Assembly: GCF_013041605.1 (NCBI RefSeq)
Contig: NZ_JABEQC010000004.1
Coordinates: 186,001-250,000, forward strand
Length of the DNA: 64,000 nt
Source of the DNA: Vibrio plantisponsor
Lineage (GTDB): Bacteria > Pseudomonadota > Gammaproteobacteria > Enterobacterales > Vibrionaceae
Direction of reading: 5' to 3'
Positions 1 through 8,154 of the stretch are shown one piece after another. The translations under genes were made by a program, and so were the position numbers. The notes below the pieces were generated by a model. The model was not told the origin of the DNA. It was given only the letters and a program-made list of their open reading frames with translations, and did not search any database. The stretch's first letter is position 1; each line of letters begins with the position of its first letter.

Positions 1-252
1 CTAAAAATGTTTATTTCGGGAGCAATTCGAAAGAGCTAATCAACGAATTAAATTCTATTTGATAATAAAAAACAGAATTTTAATAACACGAAGTAATTTA
101 CCAAAGCCTTATGCGGCAAAGGTTGTGAATAATTTGTTATGTGTAAAAAACGCCCATATTGGTTCTAGATAACACTTCTGTTTTCATCTCATTGCGTCTT
201 TGAAAGGCTGCGCCTATTGTGAAGTTAACTTAACGAGTAAGAAGGGTGTGTC

Positions 253-486
253 ATGAAATTTTCCCAACAACACTTAGATGAATTAAATCTCCTTGTCCAA
301 TTTGACATTAGTAGTGCTGCGACGGGTATTAAGGTACATAGCGAAGCGGGAGAAGCCATGCAAGCTGCCGCGAAAAGACTCCATGATAAAGGCCTATGTA
401 CATTGCCTGATGGTGGATACCTGACTGATGAAGGTATCGAAATGGCTGAAAAAGCTGACCGAATTTTACGAGTATTGACGGCTTAA
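253..486 (+). CDS. TIGR02647 family small protein
   Basis: A 77-residue soluble protein beginning MKFSQQHLDELNLL. It matches what I recall of the gammaproteobacterial TIGR02647 family, short proteins sometimes labelled DNA-binding without proof. The compact, mostly helical sequence includes a TLPDGGYLTDEG segment that could form a wing-like turn. It has no signal peptide or membrane segment. The ATG follows a GAAGGG element at a workable distance. The gene stands alone, with a shared terminator separating it from the convergent lipoprotein gene. The function is unknown; the family assignment is fairly secure. Confidence 0.8.
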   Translation: MKFSQQHLDELNLLVQFDISSAATGIKVHSEAGEAMQAAAKRLHDKGLCTLPDGGYLTDEGIEMAEKADRILRVLTA

Positions 487-507
487 ACTTCCTGAAATCA
501 ATAAAGA

Positions 508-533
508 AAGAGCGCCAATGGCGCTCTTTTTGT
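508..533. terminator. bidirectional Rho-independent terminator
   Basis: AAGAGCGCC-AAT-GGCGCTCTT stem-loop with a T run on the right and an A run on the left. It serves both the TIGR02647 gene and the convergent lipoprotein gene. Confidence 0.85.
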
Positions 534-553
534 TTCTGTTGTCCTAAATCGAG

Positions 554-1873
554 TTAGCTTGCATCGCTCTGTGTCGCACTCTCAACGGGTACTGTAGGAG
601 TTTCAACTAGCGGAGCACTTTCTGCAGGTGTTGCTGTGCTTACCGGAGCTTCTACTTCACCTACAGTTTTACTTACTGGCGCAACCTGAAGCTGTTTCAA
701 AGAAGCCACCAACTCGTCCATACGGCGAATATACTGTTCATCACGAGTTTTCTGTTGCTGAAGTTGCTGTTCTCTGGCTGAGGCTTGTGCAAGAGCCTCA
801 ACTTGCTTCTTGTTTTCCGCTTCTAACGACTCAACCTTAAGCGTTAACGCAGTTAACTGCTCTTTTAAGGCATTGGTTTTATCAGCAGCAACGAGACCTT
901 CTACGCTGGTCAGTATGCGTTCTGCCTGTTCACGCAGCATAGTGTCACGGTAGTCTGAACCGTCGATTTTCTGAGAGATAGCAAACAAGTTGTTTTCCAT
1001 TTCCAGCACTATAGGCTCGAATTTGTTGTCGTCAATAGCTGCCAACAATTTCACCTGATGCGCCACTTGAGCGACGTGTTTTAATTCGAACTCCACTCGC
1101 TTAACGGCATTTTGAACACTTTGCGTATCTCTTGGGTTAGTAGAAACGACATTCGTCGCTAGAGTAATCTCTCCTTCTACTCGGTCAAAAGATAGTGGAG
1201 CAACGCGAGACAATCCTTCTTTCTTAAGTACTGCTGCTTGCTTCTCTAAAGGTTCGATATAGATTTTGTGGTTAACCTTAACCTCTAACAGCTTCGCCTT
1301 AGCCAGGAATTTCACCTGTTTTTCCTGCGCTGCTTCCAGCTTGTCATCGCGTACATCGATAAACAAATTGCGATAGTCCGAATCTACTTTTTTATAGTCA
1401 GAAGGGAAATAACTAACGGTTGCAATACTCTCTAAATAAGCCATTTGCGCGATAGCGTCGGCTAACGCGTTATCCGCTTTCAGCTTAAACTCTTGAAGCT
1501 CACGATAAGATGCATCGACCTTAGCAATGTTCTCTTCAAAGACTTGTTTGTAGCTCTTGCTCGAAAACAGCGAGTAGTCTTTTTGAATTAGTGCAGGTTC
1601 AGACTCGATTTGTTTATAAACCTCTGTCGAACCTAACCATGCATCCGCTAGCTGGCGGAAATGGGTTGGTGAATACAAGGCTAAGTTGTCGCTGTCTTTT
1701 AGTATTTCCAGCCAACTTTGGTATACCTGATCGACCTCAGCAAACTGAGTTTCTACGGATTGTTCAACATGATTTGTTTCTTGGGTAAGAGAAACGGGTT
1801 CCGATGTACTTTGACATCCTGCAAGCGCAAAGACGACTACTGAAGCCAGCAGCGTCATTCTAATATTTGTCAT
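554..1873 (-). CDS. coiled-coil lipoprotein of unknown function
   Basis: A 439-residue protein. Its N-terminus (MTNIRMTLLASVVVFALAGC) is a lipoprotein signal peptide with an LAGC lipobox, giving a lipidated Cys at residue 20. The residue after it is Gln, not Asp, so outer-membrane sorting is expected. The body is charged and helical. From about residue 330 to 400 it becomes a Gln/Glu/Ala-rich coiled coil (ASAREQQLQQQ), ending in a Pro/Ala/Ser/Thr/Val tail that may be a flexible linker or a peptidoglycan-reaching arm. No enzyme motif was recognised. Vibrio homologues are, as I recall, loosely annotated as ATPases, but I see no Walker motif. The gene is monocistronic with an ATG start. Confidence 0.8.
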   Translation of the reverse strand: MTNIRMTLLASVVVFALAGCQSTSEPVSLTQETNHVEQSVETQFAEVDQVYQSWLEILKDSDNLALYSPTHFRQLADAWLGSTEVYKQIESEPALIQKDYSLFSSKSYKQVFEENIAKVDASYRELQEFKLKADNALADAIAQMAYLESIATVSYFPSDYKKVDSDYRNLFIDVRDDKLEAAQEKQVKFLAKAKLLEVKVNHKIYIEPLEKQAAVLKKEGLSRVAPLSFDRVEGEITLATNVVSTNPRDTQSVQNAVKRVEFELKHVAQVAHQVKLLAAIDDNKFEPIVLEMENNLFAISQKIDGSDYRDTMLREQAERILTSVEGLVAADKTNALKEQLTALTLKVESLEAENKKQVEALAQASAREQQLQQQKTRDEQYIRRMDELVASLKQLQVAPVSKTVGEVEAPVSTATPAESAPLVETPTVPVESATQSDAS

Positions 1874-2339
1874 TGATTAGACCTTATTATTTTTACAACT
1901 GAATAGTGCCAACCTGCATCACTATCTTTACCTTAACAAAAGCAAGATGTCTTAAAGAAAAGACAGAGTGCTATGGCACTTTAATCCATAGATAAAAATA
2001 ATAAAACACAAAGTTTTCATAAGCATAAATTACAGAATAAACACCTAGCGCAATGCATGATAAGAAACGGATACTGCCCACACCGCTTCCTCAACTCAAG
2101 ATCCCTTCCATTCACCTCTTACTCCAAGCTGACCTAGTGACACTTGCAGTGGTTTGATGACAGCTTATTTTCTTGTTAATAGCAAAATTCCCTCGTTATT
2201 CTCCCTCTGAATATATTTGCTTCATTAAATTTAAAAATTCTTTAAAAACCACAAAAACATATGAATTTAATTAGAAACTGAAGAGTCCATAAGCGGTGTA
2301 ATAGTCACATACAGATTATTAGTCCAAGAGGATAAAATC
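1874..2339. other. intergenic, A+T-rich
   Basis: 466 bases between the divergent lipoprotein gene and the first small Cys/His gene. No convincing open frame or RNA structure was seen. It presumably holds both promoters. The last 15 bases carry the Shine-Dalgarno element (AAGAGG) of the next gene. Confidence 0.5.
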
Positions 2340-2615
2340 ATGTTAGTTTCACGGTTATCAGAAGAATCCATAACTCAAAAAGCAAAAGAAAATTGGCTCT
2401 CATATTGGAAATACTTTAGTAAAAGTAGCCACGAAAAATGCTCAGTACCTAACTGCGCAAAAAATCACAACCAAGCAATCTTTGTTGCTGACCCTAATGA
2501 TCAGCAAGAGTCGATCTACGTGGTCCCGCTCTGCGCAGAGCACGGTAACAACGAAAGCAACCAATTAGAAATCCAAGACAATGTTGAACTTGTCCCTATC
2601 GGATTTACTTTATAG
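2340..2615 (+). CDS. small Cys/His (putative zinc-binding) protein, copy 1
   Basis: A 91-residue cytoplasmic protein with an AAGAGG ribosome site. An N-terminal helical half (residues 1-32) is followed by CSVPNC (C-x4-C), then VVPLCAEH (C-x2-H), and it ends in EIQDNVELVPIGF. The Cys4-type spacing suggests one bound zinc ion in a treble-clef-like fold. The (V/I)PLCxxH...LVP layout recalls small HNH-related zinc proteins, but I see no clear catalytic His-Asn-His set. The next gene is a paralogue with the same C-x4-C, PLCxxH and E(L/V)VPIGF elements. The function is unknown and the two probably form one transcript. Confidence 0.7.
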   Translation: MLVSRLSEESITQKAKENWLSYWKYFSKSSHEKCSVPNCAKNHNQAIFVADPNDQQESIYVVPLCAEHGNNESNQLEIQDNVELVPIGFTL

Positions 2616-2661
2616 CGATTACCCACCGAATAATAAACAAAGTACTCCAAAGGATTACGAT

Positions 2662-2940
2662 ATGCTCGTAAACAATATATTAGATAGTGAATCAAATCTG
2701 ATAAATGAATATTCCGATTCAAAAAACAAACTGAAAAATACTTTTTGCTCGGAAGTGAATTGTACAAACAAATATACGCGTCAAGTTCTGGTTAAGAGCA
2801 AGAACCAAATTAATTCAAGTAACCAAGCTGACGATGTATTTCAGATACCTCTTTGCCAGCATCACTACGAAAACTTCCATAACCCAATTGAGCTGGAAAA
2901 TGATATCGAAGTAGTTCCAATAGGTTTTGATCAACACTGA
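2662..2940 (+). CDS. small Cys/His (putative zinc-binding) protein, copy 2
   Basis: A 92-residue paralogue of the preceding gene, 46 bases downstream. It contains CSEVNC (C-x4-C), IPLCQHH (C-x2-H) and the shared ending ELENDIEVVPIGF. The N-terminal 28 residues differ and are acidic and Asn/Ser-rich. An upstream in-frame ATG exists at 2581, inside the first gene. I chose the ATG at 2662 because it has an AAAGGA ribosome site seven bases away and gives a length equal to copy 1. The spacer between the Cys pair and the PLC motif is a few residues longer than in copy 1. A strong terminator follows. The function is unknown. Confidence 0.7.
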   Translation: MLVNNILDSESNLINEYSDSKNKLKNTFCSEVNCTNKYTRQVLVKSKNQINSSNQADDVFQIPLCQHHYENFHNPIELENDIEVVPIGFDQH

Positions 2941-2964
2941 TTTGATTGTAGGGAATTGTTGGTG

Positions 2965-2998
2965 GGCAATGGGAGATCTTTTCCATTGCCTTTTTTTA
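2965..2998 (+). terminator. Rho-independent terminator
   Basis: GGCAATGG / CCATTGCC stem with a ten-base loop followed by seven T. It ends the small Cys/His gene pair. Confidence 0.85.
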
Positions 2999-3038
2999 TT
3001 GAGTAGCCAAATTTCGTTGAGTAACGAACAGGTCCGTA

Positions 3039-3072
3039 TTGAATGGACGGCCTAGTTGAATGGGCGGCCTAG
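3039..3072. repeat. 17-bp imperfect tandem repeat at the citG 3' end
   Basis: TTGAATGGACGGCCTAG is followed directly by TTGAATGGGCGGCCTAG (one mismatch). The citG stop codon lies at the right end of the second unit, so the duplication sits just beyond the gene. Confidence 0.8.
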
Positions 3073-4001
3073 CGATTAAGTAAGTTTAACTGTGCAATCA
3101 ACCAGGTTGCAGCCAACAAATCGGCACTTCCACCTGGGCTTAAATTTCTTTCTACCAGTTGTTTATCGTAATCCTGCATCCGTTGTTCAAAATCATCATC
3201 ATAGACTTCACAGCTTGTTAGCAATGACTTCGAATACAATTTCACATATTCAAGCCCTTCAAGACCGCCTCGGTGAACTAGGTTTGAGTCTTCATTGCAC
3301 GACATGATCGTCAGCAAAGTCTTAAACATCGCTTGCTCTTCAGACAAACCTTTATCGATTGCGAATTCATAAGTTGGCAACGCGCAGTCAAAAATCATAG
3401 GGTAGCCCTTTGCTGCCTCCCCTCTAATTCCGGCTAATCCATAACGACGATATATTTGCTCCCCTGCCGTGACGGGAATTTTGTTTGAATGCTCAAGCTC
3501 ATCGGTAACCAGTTGAGCGCAGCACTCTTTGATTACCGATTGAATTCGGGAGGATGTAAAAGTGGATTCTTTTTTGTAAAGCCAGCCTACTGCACCACAA
3601 ATTAAACCAAGCGTAAAAATCATCCCTTTATGGGTATTTACACCTGCTGTTGCGGTAAACATTGCTCTCTCTGCTTCTATACCAATTTTTCTGAGGTTAG
3701 GAAGGAGATTCGCGGGCGAAGTGAAGTATTGATCGTAGCCAGATTTAACAAACTTCAGCATATAGGGGCGCAGGCTATTTGCGCTTTCGACAAAGGTATC
3801 GATGTTCATATCGCTATGTGCACCTGTGGAGACACAGTCAACCAAGCCAGGTTTCGGCGTCAGATGAACTTCAAGCATCATCGCGTGATAAGCCAGATTC
3901 CCGACCAGTTCGCAAATATTGAGCTCAAATGTCCCACGATCTGTTTTCTGATATAAACAACAATCACTCAAAAGCCAACGTAAAGAATTAGTGGTTTGCA
4001 T
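3069..4001 (-). CDS. citG: triphosphoribosyl-dephospho-CoA synthase CitG
   Basis: A 310-residue cytoplasmic enzyme that makes 2'-(5''-triphosphoribosyl)-3'-dephospho-CoA from ATP and dephospho-CoA. This is the precursor of the citrate lyase prosthetic group, which CitX then attaches to CitD. Family hallmarks seen are HLTPKPGLVD near residue 50, the TxGVNTHKG motif near residue 120, and a Gly-rich C-terminal LSPGGSADLLA. An in-frame GTG at 4013 is possible, but the ATG at 4001 has a GAGTGAG ribosome site. The gene overlaps citX by 14 bases and is last in the citDEFXG operon. Length is typical of the stand-alone CitG form, not the CitXG fusion of E. coli relatives. Confidence 0.92.
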   Translation of the reverse strand: MQTTNSLRWLLSDCCLYQKTDRGTFELNICELVGNLAYHAMMLEVHLTPKPGLVDCVSTGAHSDMNIDTFVESANSLRPYMLKFVKSGYDQYFTSPANLLPNLRKIGIEAERAMFTATAGVNTHKGMIFTLGLICGAVGWLYKKESTFTSSRIQSVIKECCAQLVTDELEHSNKIPVTAGEQIYRRYGLAGIRGEAAKGYPMIFDCALPTYEFAIDKGLSEEQAMFKTLLTIMSCNEDSNLVHRGGLEGLEYVKLYSKSLLTSCEVYDDDFEQRMQDYDKQLVERNLSPGGSADLLAATWLIAQLNLLNR

Positions 4002-4509
4002 GAATAATCTCACTCAATTTGTCGATCAGGGCTGGTAGTGGGTGAACACGGTTACGAGCACATAATTTTGCATCTCTGCCACAAACGAAACACCGTCTTC
4101 TTGCAAATCCAAGCTGGTCACGAGAAAGCACCACACCTTGGGTATCGAACACGTCGATATCAAATAGGCGACCTAACGGATGAGTGTCTTCCACCTCGAT
4201 CATCAGGCGTTTTAAATCTTGAGGAGAAATGCCGCCTACCGCACTCATCGATTCACAACCGCAATCACTGATGAACGACTGACTGATAAAACTCGAACAG
4301 CCCGAGTGCATGCATGCCTTTCTGATCTGTTCCTGACCCGCAGCAAATCCTATTTGAGATATTTGGTTTAGTTTTACACTGCCGGGCATGTTAATCGTAA
4401 AGCTCACGATGGGCAGAGAATGGGTCGAAACCCATTCTCTTTGCCTTTCAGCTCGAAGCTCTCGATTCTCTAAGACCTGCTCTAGGGTTATTGCTGGGCC
4501 TCGATACAC
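3988..4509 (-). CDS. citX: apo-citrate lyase phosphoribosyl-dephospho-CoA transferase CitX
   Basis: A 173-residue transferase that places the CitG-made cofactor on the acyl carrier protein CitD. Family features seen are the central HPLGRLFDIDV segment and the C-terminal RRCFVCG...CARNRVH cluster. It starts at GTG, supported by AGGAG six bases upstream; that ribosome site lies at the end of citF, three bases away. It overlaps citG downstream. A divergent second copy of this family lies at 13605-14117. Confidence 0.92.
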   Translation of the reverse strand: MYRGPAITLEQVLENRELRAERQREWVSTHSLPIVSFTINMPGSVKLNQISQIGFAAGQEQIRKACMHSGCSSFISQSFISDCGCESMSAVGGISPQDLKRLMIEVEDTHPLGRLFDIDVFDTQGVVLSRDQLGFARRRCFVCGRDAKLCARNRVHPLPALIDKLSEIIHANH

Positions 4510-4512
4510 GAT

Positions 4513-6048
4513 TTACTCCTTAACCTGACGAATCACATCAATAACAGAACCGTCACGGTAACGCACATAGCCAACAACATTGTTTAAGTACTCAATTGGC
4601 TTTGGCTTACCTGTCAACGACTCAGCTCGTTGCTGCAACTCGTGAATATCCATGATCGGTATACCAGCGTTGATAAGTCGAGCTTTCACTTCTTCTCTAT
4701 TTGGATTGACGGCTATGCCATGATCAGTAACCAGAACGTCTATTTGCGTTCCAGGAGTCACAACATTCAATACAGAGTTCACAACGGTTGGAATTCGACC
4801 ACGAATTAACGGAGCAACAACGATAGTCAAATTGGCTGCTGCTGCGGTATCACTATGACCGCCAGAAGCGCCGCGAATTACACCGTCTGAACCAGTGATA
4901 ACATTAACGTTAAAGTCAGTATCAATTTCTAGAGCACTGAGAACGACGACATCCAATCGATCAACCATCGCACCTTTAGAAGAAGGGTTTGCGTATTGAT
5001 TAGCAGAGATTTCAATGTGATTGGGATTACGAGCCAAAGAATCAGCGGCAACAGAATCGAATGACTGCACATCAAGTAATGTTTTAATTAGCCCCTTCTC
5101 GTGTAGCGCAACCATAGTGGCCGTAATACCGCCCAAGCCAAAATTCGCCGTAATATTTCGTCTGACCATCTTATCTTCTAAAAAGCGGGTAACCGCTAAA
5201 GATGCACCGCCAGAACCGGTTTGCAAGTTGAAACCATCTTTGAAATAGCCTGAATGCTCAATAACGTCAGCAGCTTTGCGAGCAATTAACAATTCGCGAG
5301 GGTTAGTCGTCATACGCGTTGCATCACCACCAATCTTAGACGCGTCACCCACCTCTGCCACTTTCACAATCGCATCGACTTGGTCCTGCGCAATTGACGC
5401 TGGCGTATTTGGGAACTCAACAAGAGACTCAGTGAGCACAACCGTTTTGTTCGCATACTGAGCATCAATTTGTGCATAACCAAGGGAACCACAGCGAGAC
5501 TGACCTTTGACAGCATTAGCATTACCAAACTCATCACTGCTTGATACGCCGATAAACGCAACATCGATATTCAGTTCACCACTTTGAACCAAATGAACAC
5601 GGCCGCCATGAGAATGAATATGAACAGGCTCAGCCAGCAGACCACGAGACACTTCTTCGGCCAGCTGTCCGCGCATTCCGGATGTGTATATTTTCTTCAC
5701 TACGCCATTTTTAATGTGTTCAACAAGCGGTGAATGAATATCAGAGAGTGAACTTGACGCTAAAGTGAGGTCTTTAAAGCCCATGGAAGCAATCACATTC
5801 ATCACCATGTTGATGGTTTTGTCTCCGCCTCGAAATGAGTGATGAAACGAAATAGTCATACCATCAGCCAGACCAACGTTTTTGATTGCCTCTTCCAAGG
5901 TTTCAAAGAGTTTACGGCTTCTCTTGGTTTCTCTGTTTAGCAGGTGAGAAGTCAGTTGATGTGCGCCAGAATATGGCAACAGTGTTGGACATTTCTCAAC
6001 ATCAATATCAAGTTCACGATCAATTGCATTAGTTATAGTTGTCATCAT
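4513..6048 (-). CDS. citF: citrate lyase alpha subunit (citrate:acetyl-ACP transferase)
   Basis: A 511-residue alpha subunit of the citrate lyase complex. It exchanges the acetyl group on CitD for citrate, giving citryl-ACP and acetate. The CoA-transferase fold shows in the SFHHSFRGGD, IHSHGGRVHL and QTGSGGASLA motifs, and length is normal for CitF (about 505-515). The double ATG start at 6048 is six bases after citE. The gene order citD-citE-citF is conserved. It works in the cytoplasm during anaerobic citrate fermentation. Confidence 0.95.
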   Translation of the reverse strand: MMTTITNAIDRELDIDVEKCPTLLPYSGAHQLTSHLLNRETKRSRKLFETLEEAIKNVGLADGMTISFHHSFRGGDKTINMVMNVIASMGFKDLTLASSSLSDIHSPLVEHIKNGVVKKIYTSGMRGQLAEEVSRGLLAEPVHIHSHGGRVHLVQSGELNIDVAFIGVSSSDEFGNANAVKGQSRCGSLGYAQIDAQYANKTVVLTESLVEFPNTPASIAQDQVDAIVKVAEVGDASKIGGDATRMTTNPRELLIARKAADVIEHSGYFKDGFNLQTGSGGASLAVTRFLEDKMVRRNITANFGLGGITATMVALHEKGLIKTLLDVQSFDSVAADSLARNPNHIEISANQYANPSSKGAMVDRLDVVVLSALEIDTDFNVNVITGSDGVIRGASGGHSDTAAAANLTIVVAPLIRGRIPTVVNSVLNVVTPGTQIDVLVTDHGIAVNPNREEVKARLINAGIPIMDIHELQQRAESLTGKPKPIEYLNNVVGYVRYRDGSVIDVIRQVKE

Positions 6049-6054
6049 ATTGCC

Positions 6055-6930
6055 CTACTGTCTGATTCCTGATTTCGCACGCTGTAGTGTCCACCGAGCA
6101 CGCTCTATGATTGGAGCGTCAACCATCTTGCCGTTTAGTGATACAACGCCAGAGCCCTGAGCTTCTGCCTCTGCCGCCACTTCAATAACGGCATTTGCGT
6201 GGTCAACCTCTTTTTGAGTTGGAGCAAAGATGTTGTGAATGATTTCGATTTGACGCGGGTTAATCAGTGACTTACCGTCAAAGCCGAGAGATTTGATGTG
6301 TTCGGCTTCGTGGATGAAGCCTTCTTCATTGTTGGCATCGGAATAGACGGTATCAAATGCCATAATACCGGCAGCTCTTGCCGCTTGAAGAATTGAGCAT
6401 CGCGCGAATAAGAGTTCCACGCCTTCCGCTGTACGTTGAGTTCTAAGGTCGCGAACATAGTCTTCTGCACCCAAAGCAATACCAATCAATCGACTTGATG
6501 CTTTTGCAATTTCGACTGCATTATTGATACCCATAGCAGATTCAATCGCTGCAAGCATTTTGGTACTGCCAATTTCACGACCAAACTCCATCTCAGCTTC
6601 CGTGATGAGTTCTTCCATATTATGAACATCTTGAGCACTGTCCGTTTTAGCAAGACGCACAGCATTCACGCCTGCTTTCACCACCGCTTTTACATCGAGT
6701 GGACCAAAGTCAGTATCCAAACCGTTCACACGAACGATGGTTTCAATGTTCTTATACATAGGATGTTGAAGCGCATTGAAAACGAGCATTCTTGCCGTGT
6801 CTTTCTCACGAATTGAAACGGAGTCTTCCAAATCAAACATGATGGAATCTGGATTATAGATAAAAGAGTTGCTCAACATCGCGGCATTAGAACCAGGGAC
6901 AAACAACATACTTCTGCGTAATTTGCTCAT
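6055..6930 (-). CDS. citE: citrate lyase beta subunit (citryl-ACP lyase)
   Basis: A 291-residue HpcH/HpaI (TIM-barrel) lyase that cleaves citryl-ACP to oxaloacetate and acetyl-ACP. It opens with [15 protein letters not shown] and has the metal-binding MFDLEDSV motif near residue 33, the [11 protein letters not shown] strand and the GAEDYVRDL motif. Length is usual for CitE. The ATG overlaps the citD stop (ATGA), indicating translational coupling. Oxaloacetate made here feeds the OadGAB decarboxylase encoded upstream. Confidence 0.95.
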   Translation of the reverse strand: MSKLRRSMLFVPGSNAAMLSNSFIYNPDSIMFDLEDSVSIREKDTARMLVFNALQHPMYKNIETIVRVNGLDTDFGPLDVKAVVKAGVNAVRLAKTDSAQDVHNMEELITEAEMEFGREIGSTKMLAAIESAMGINNAVEIAKASSRLIGIALGAEDYVRDLRTQRTAEGVELLFARCSILQAARAAGIMAFDTVYSDANNEEGFIHEAEHIKSLGFDGKSLINPRQIEIIHNIFAPTQKEVDHANAVIEVAAEAEAQGSGVVSLNGKMVDAPIIERARWTLQRAKSGIRQ

Positions 6931-7223
6931 TTCAATCTCCCCCAGACAATATCGCTGCCAGCGGTTGCTCGAATTACCGCGGCTTGAACTCTTGCTTTAA
7001 TGACACAATCCAAAGCACCTTTGTCGTTGATCTTGACCAACGCAGACTGAACTCCCATTTCTGACAAAGTGCTGATCACTGTATTTTTGATTAACTCTCC
7101 AAATTGCTTTTCTACAGAACTGGTAATTTCTATATCCAAACTCTTTGTGGCTGACGGGACTATTTCGACTAGCAAGTCGCTAGACTCCAATGTTCCAGCG
7201 TATGATCGCTGACTGATTATCAT
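6927..7223 (-). CDS. citD: citrate lyase acyl carrier protein (gamma subunit)
   Basis: A 98-residue acyl carrier protein and first gene of citDEFXG. The cofactor-bearing Ser is Ser14 in AGTLESSD, matching the position in E. coli CitD. The SSVEKQFG and DKGALDC motifs are also present. A longer in-frame reading to 7286 exists, but the ATG at 7223 has an AGGTG ribosome site five bases upstream and gives the family length. Its stop overlaps the citE start. Confidence 0.93.
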   Translation of the reverse strand: MIISQRSYAGTLESSDLLVEIVPSATKSLDIEITSSVEKQFGELIKNTVISTLSEMGVQSALVKINDKGALDCVIKARVQAAVIRATAGSDIVWGRLK

Positions 7224-7367
7224 GTATGCACCTCGTGAATCCCATTTCGGATGGCAGAAAATTGAATAAAGGCAAAGAATGCTCAATGCCGAATAACTAA
7301 CGCCTATTCTCTTTGCTATCCGCTATGTTTTTGGCGATACCAATCATGTTTAGTTGGAGGCTAAAAA

Positions 7368-7392
7368 CCATTAATGATTTAAATGGTTTAAA
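7368..7392. promoter_or_regulatory. inverted repeat upstream of citD, possible regulator site
   Basis: AACCATTAA and TTAAATGG arms flank a short spacer about 145 bases upstream of citD. Read toward citD it gives TAAATCATTAATGG, a degenerate form of the motif found before citC, tctC and oadG. A role for DpiA here is inference. Confidence 0.35.
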
Positions 7393-7413
7393 TTATTCCG
7401 TTTGGTAGGAAAC

Positions 7414-7447
7414 AAAAAACGGCTAAAGATATCCTTAGCCGTTTTTC
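7414..7447. terminator. Rho-independent terminator of dpiBA
   Basis: AACGGCTAA / TTAGCCGTT stem with an eight-base loop and A/T runs on both sides. It lies just after dpiA and separates it from the citD promoter region. Confidence 0.85.
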
Positions 7448-7461
7448 AAATTAAGACGTGT

Positions 7462-8154
7462 TTAATTGGACTTTACATAGACTCGTTCAGGGCGGCCTAC
7501 TCGTCCATGTTCATTTTCAGCATCTAGGAAGCCATTGGCTGAGCAATATTCTAAATAACGTCTGGCGGTTGTTTTACTAATCCCGACCTGTTCACCTAGC
7601 CTTTCAGCCGTATATTTGATTCCCGTATTTTCGATAAAGGTTTGTTTTATTTTATCTAAAGTTAGTTCACCAATACCTTTAGGTAACGTATTAGCAGACT
7701 TTTCTCGAGCTTGAATATTAAACAGGTCGTCAACGTGGCGTTGGCTAATATTGTCATAAGCATTCATTGCACTATGATATTGAACGTAACGGTTCAATGT
7801 ATCCTTTAAACGCACATATGATACTGGTTTCAATAAATAATCAAAACAGCCACAGTGCATTGCCTCTTTAACCGTTTCCATTTCACTTGAAGCTGTGATC
7901 AATATGACATCAGGCTTTGAGTCAGATTTATCCGCGACAATGCTTCTTAATAAGTCGATGCCTAAACCATCTGGAAGAAAGTTGTCTAATATAATTAAGT
8001 TCGGTTTATTAACCTTCAGCATTGTTTTAGCCATGCTAATAGTATTCGCGATACCTACAGGTCTAAAACGCATCATCTGTCTTAAAAACTGAGCATGTAA
8101 TTCAGCAATTCCAACTTCATCTTCAACGATTAAAACATCTATAGAGTCCATCAT
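7462..8154 (-). CDS. dpiA: citrate response regulator DpiA/CitB
   Basis: A 230-residue response regulator of the CitB/DcuR type. The N-terminal receiver domain (about 1-125) has the acidic pair at E11-D12, the phospho-acceptor Asp57 in IILDNFLPDG, the TASS switch region and the conserved Lys in LLKPVSY. The C-terminal half carries the winged helix-turn-helix seen in this subfamily (YTAERLGEQVGISKTTARRYLEYC). It probably activates the cit, oad and tct operons on phosphorylation by DpiB. The start overlaps the dpiB stop by four bases, so the pair is co-translated. Confidence 0.93.
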   Translation of the reverse strand: MMDSIDVLIVEDEVGIAELHAQFLRQMMRFRPVGIANTISMAKTMLKVNKPNLIILDNFLPDGLGIDLLRSIVADKSDSKPDVILITASSEMETVKEAMHCGCFDYLLKPVSYVRLKDTLNRYVQYHSAMNAYDNISQRHVDDLFNIQAREKSANTLPKGIGELTLDKIKQTFIENTGIKYTAERLGEQVGISKTTARRYLEYCSANGFLDAENEHGRVGRPERVYVKSN

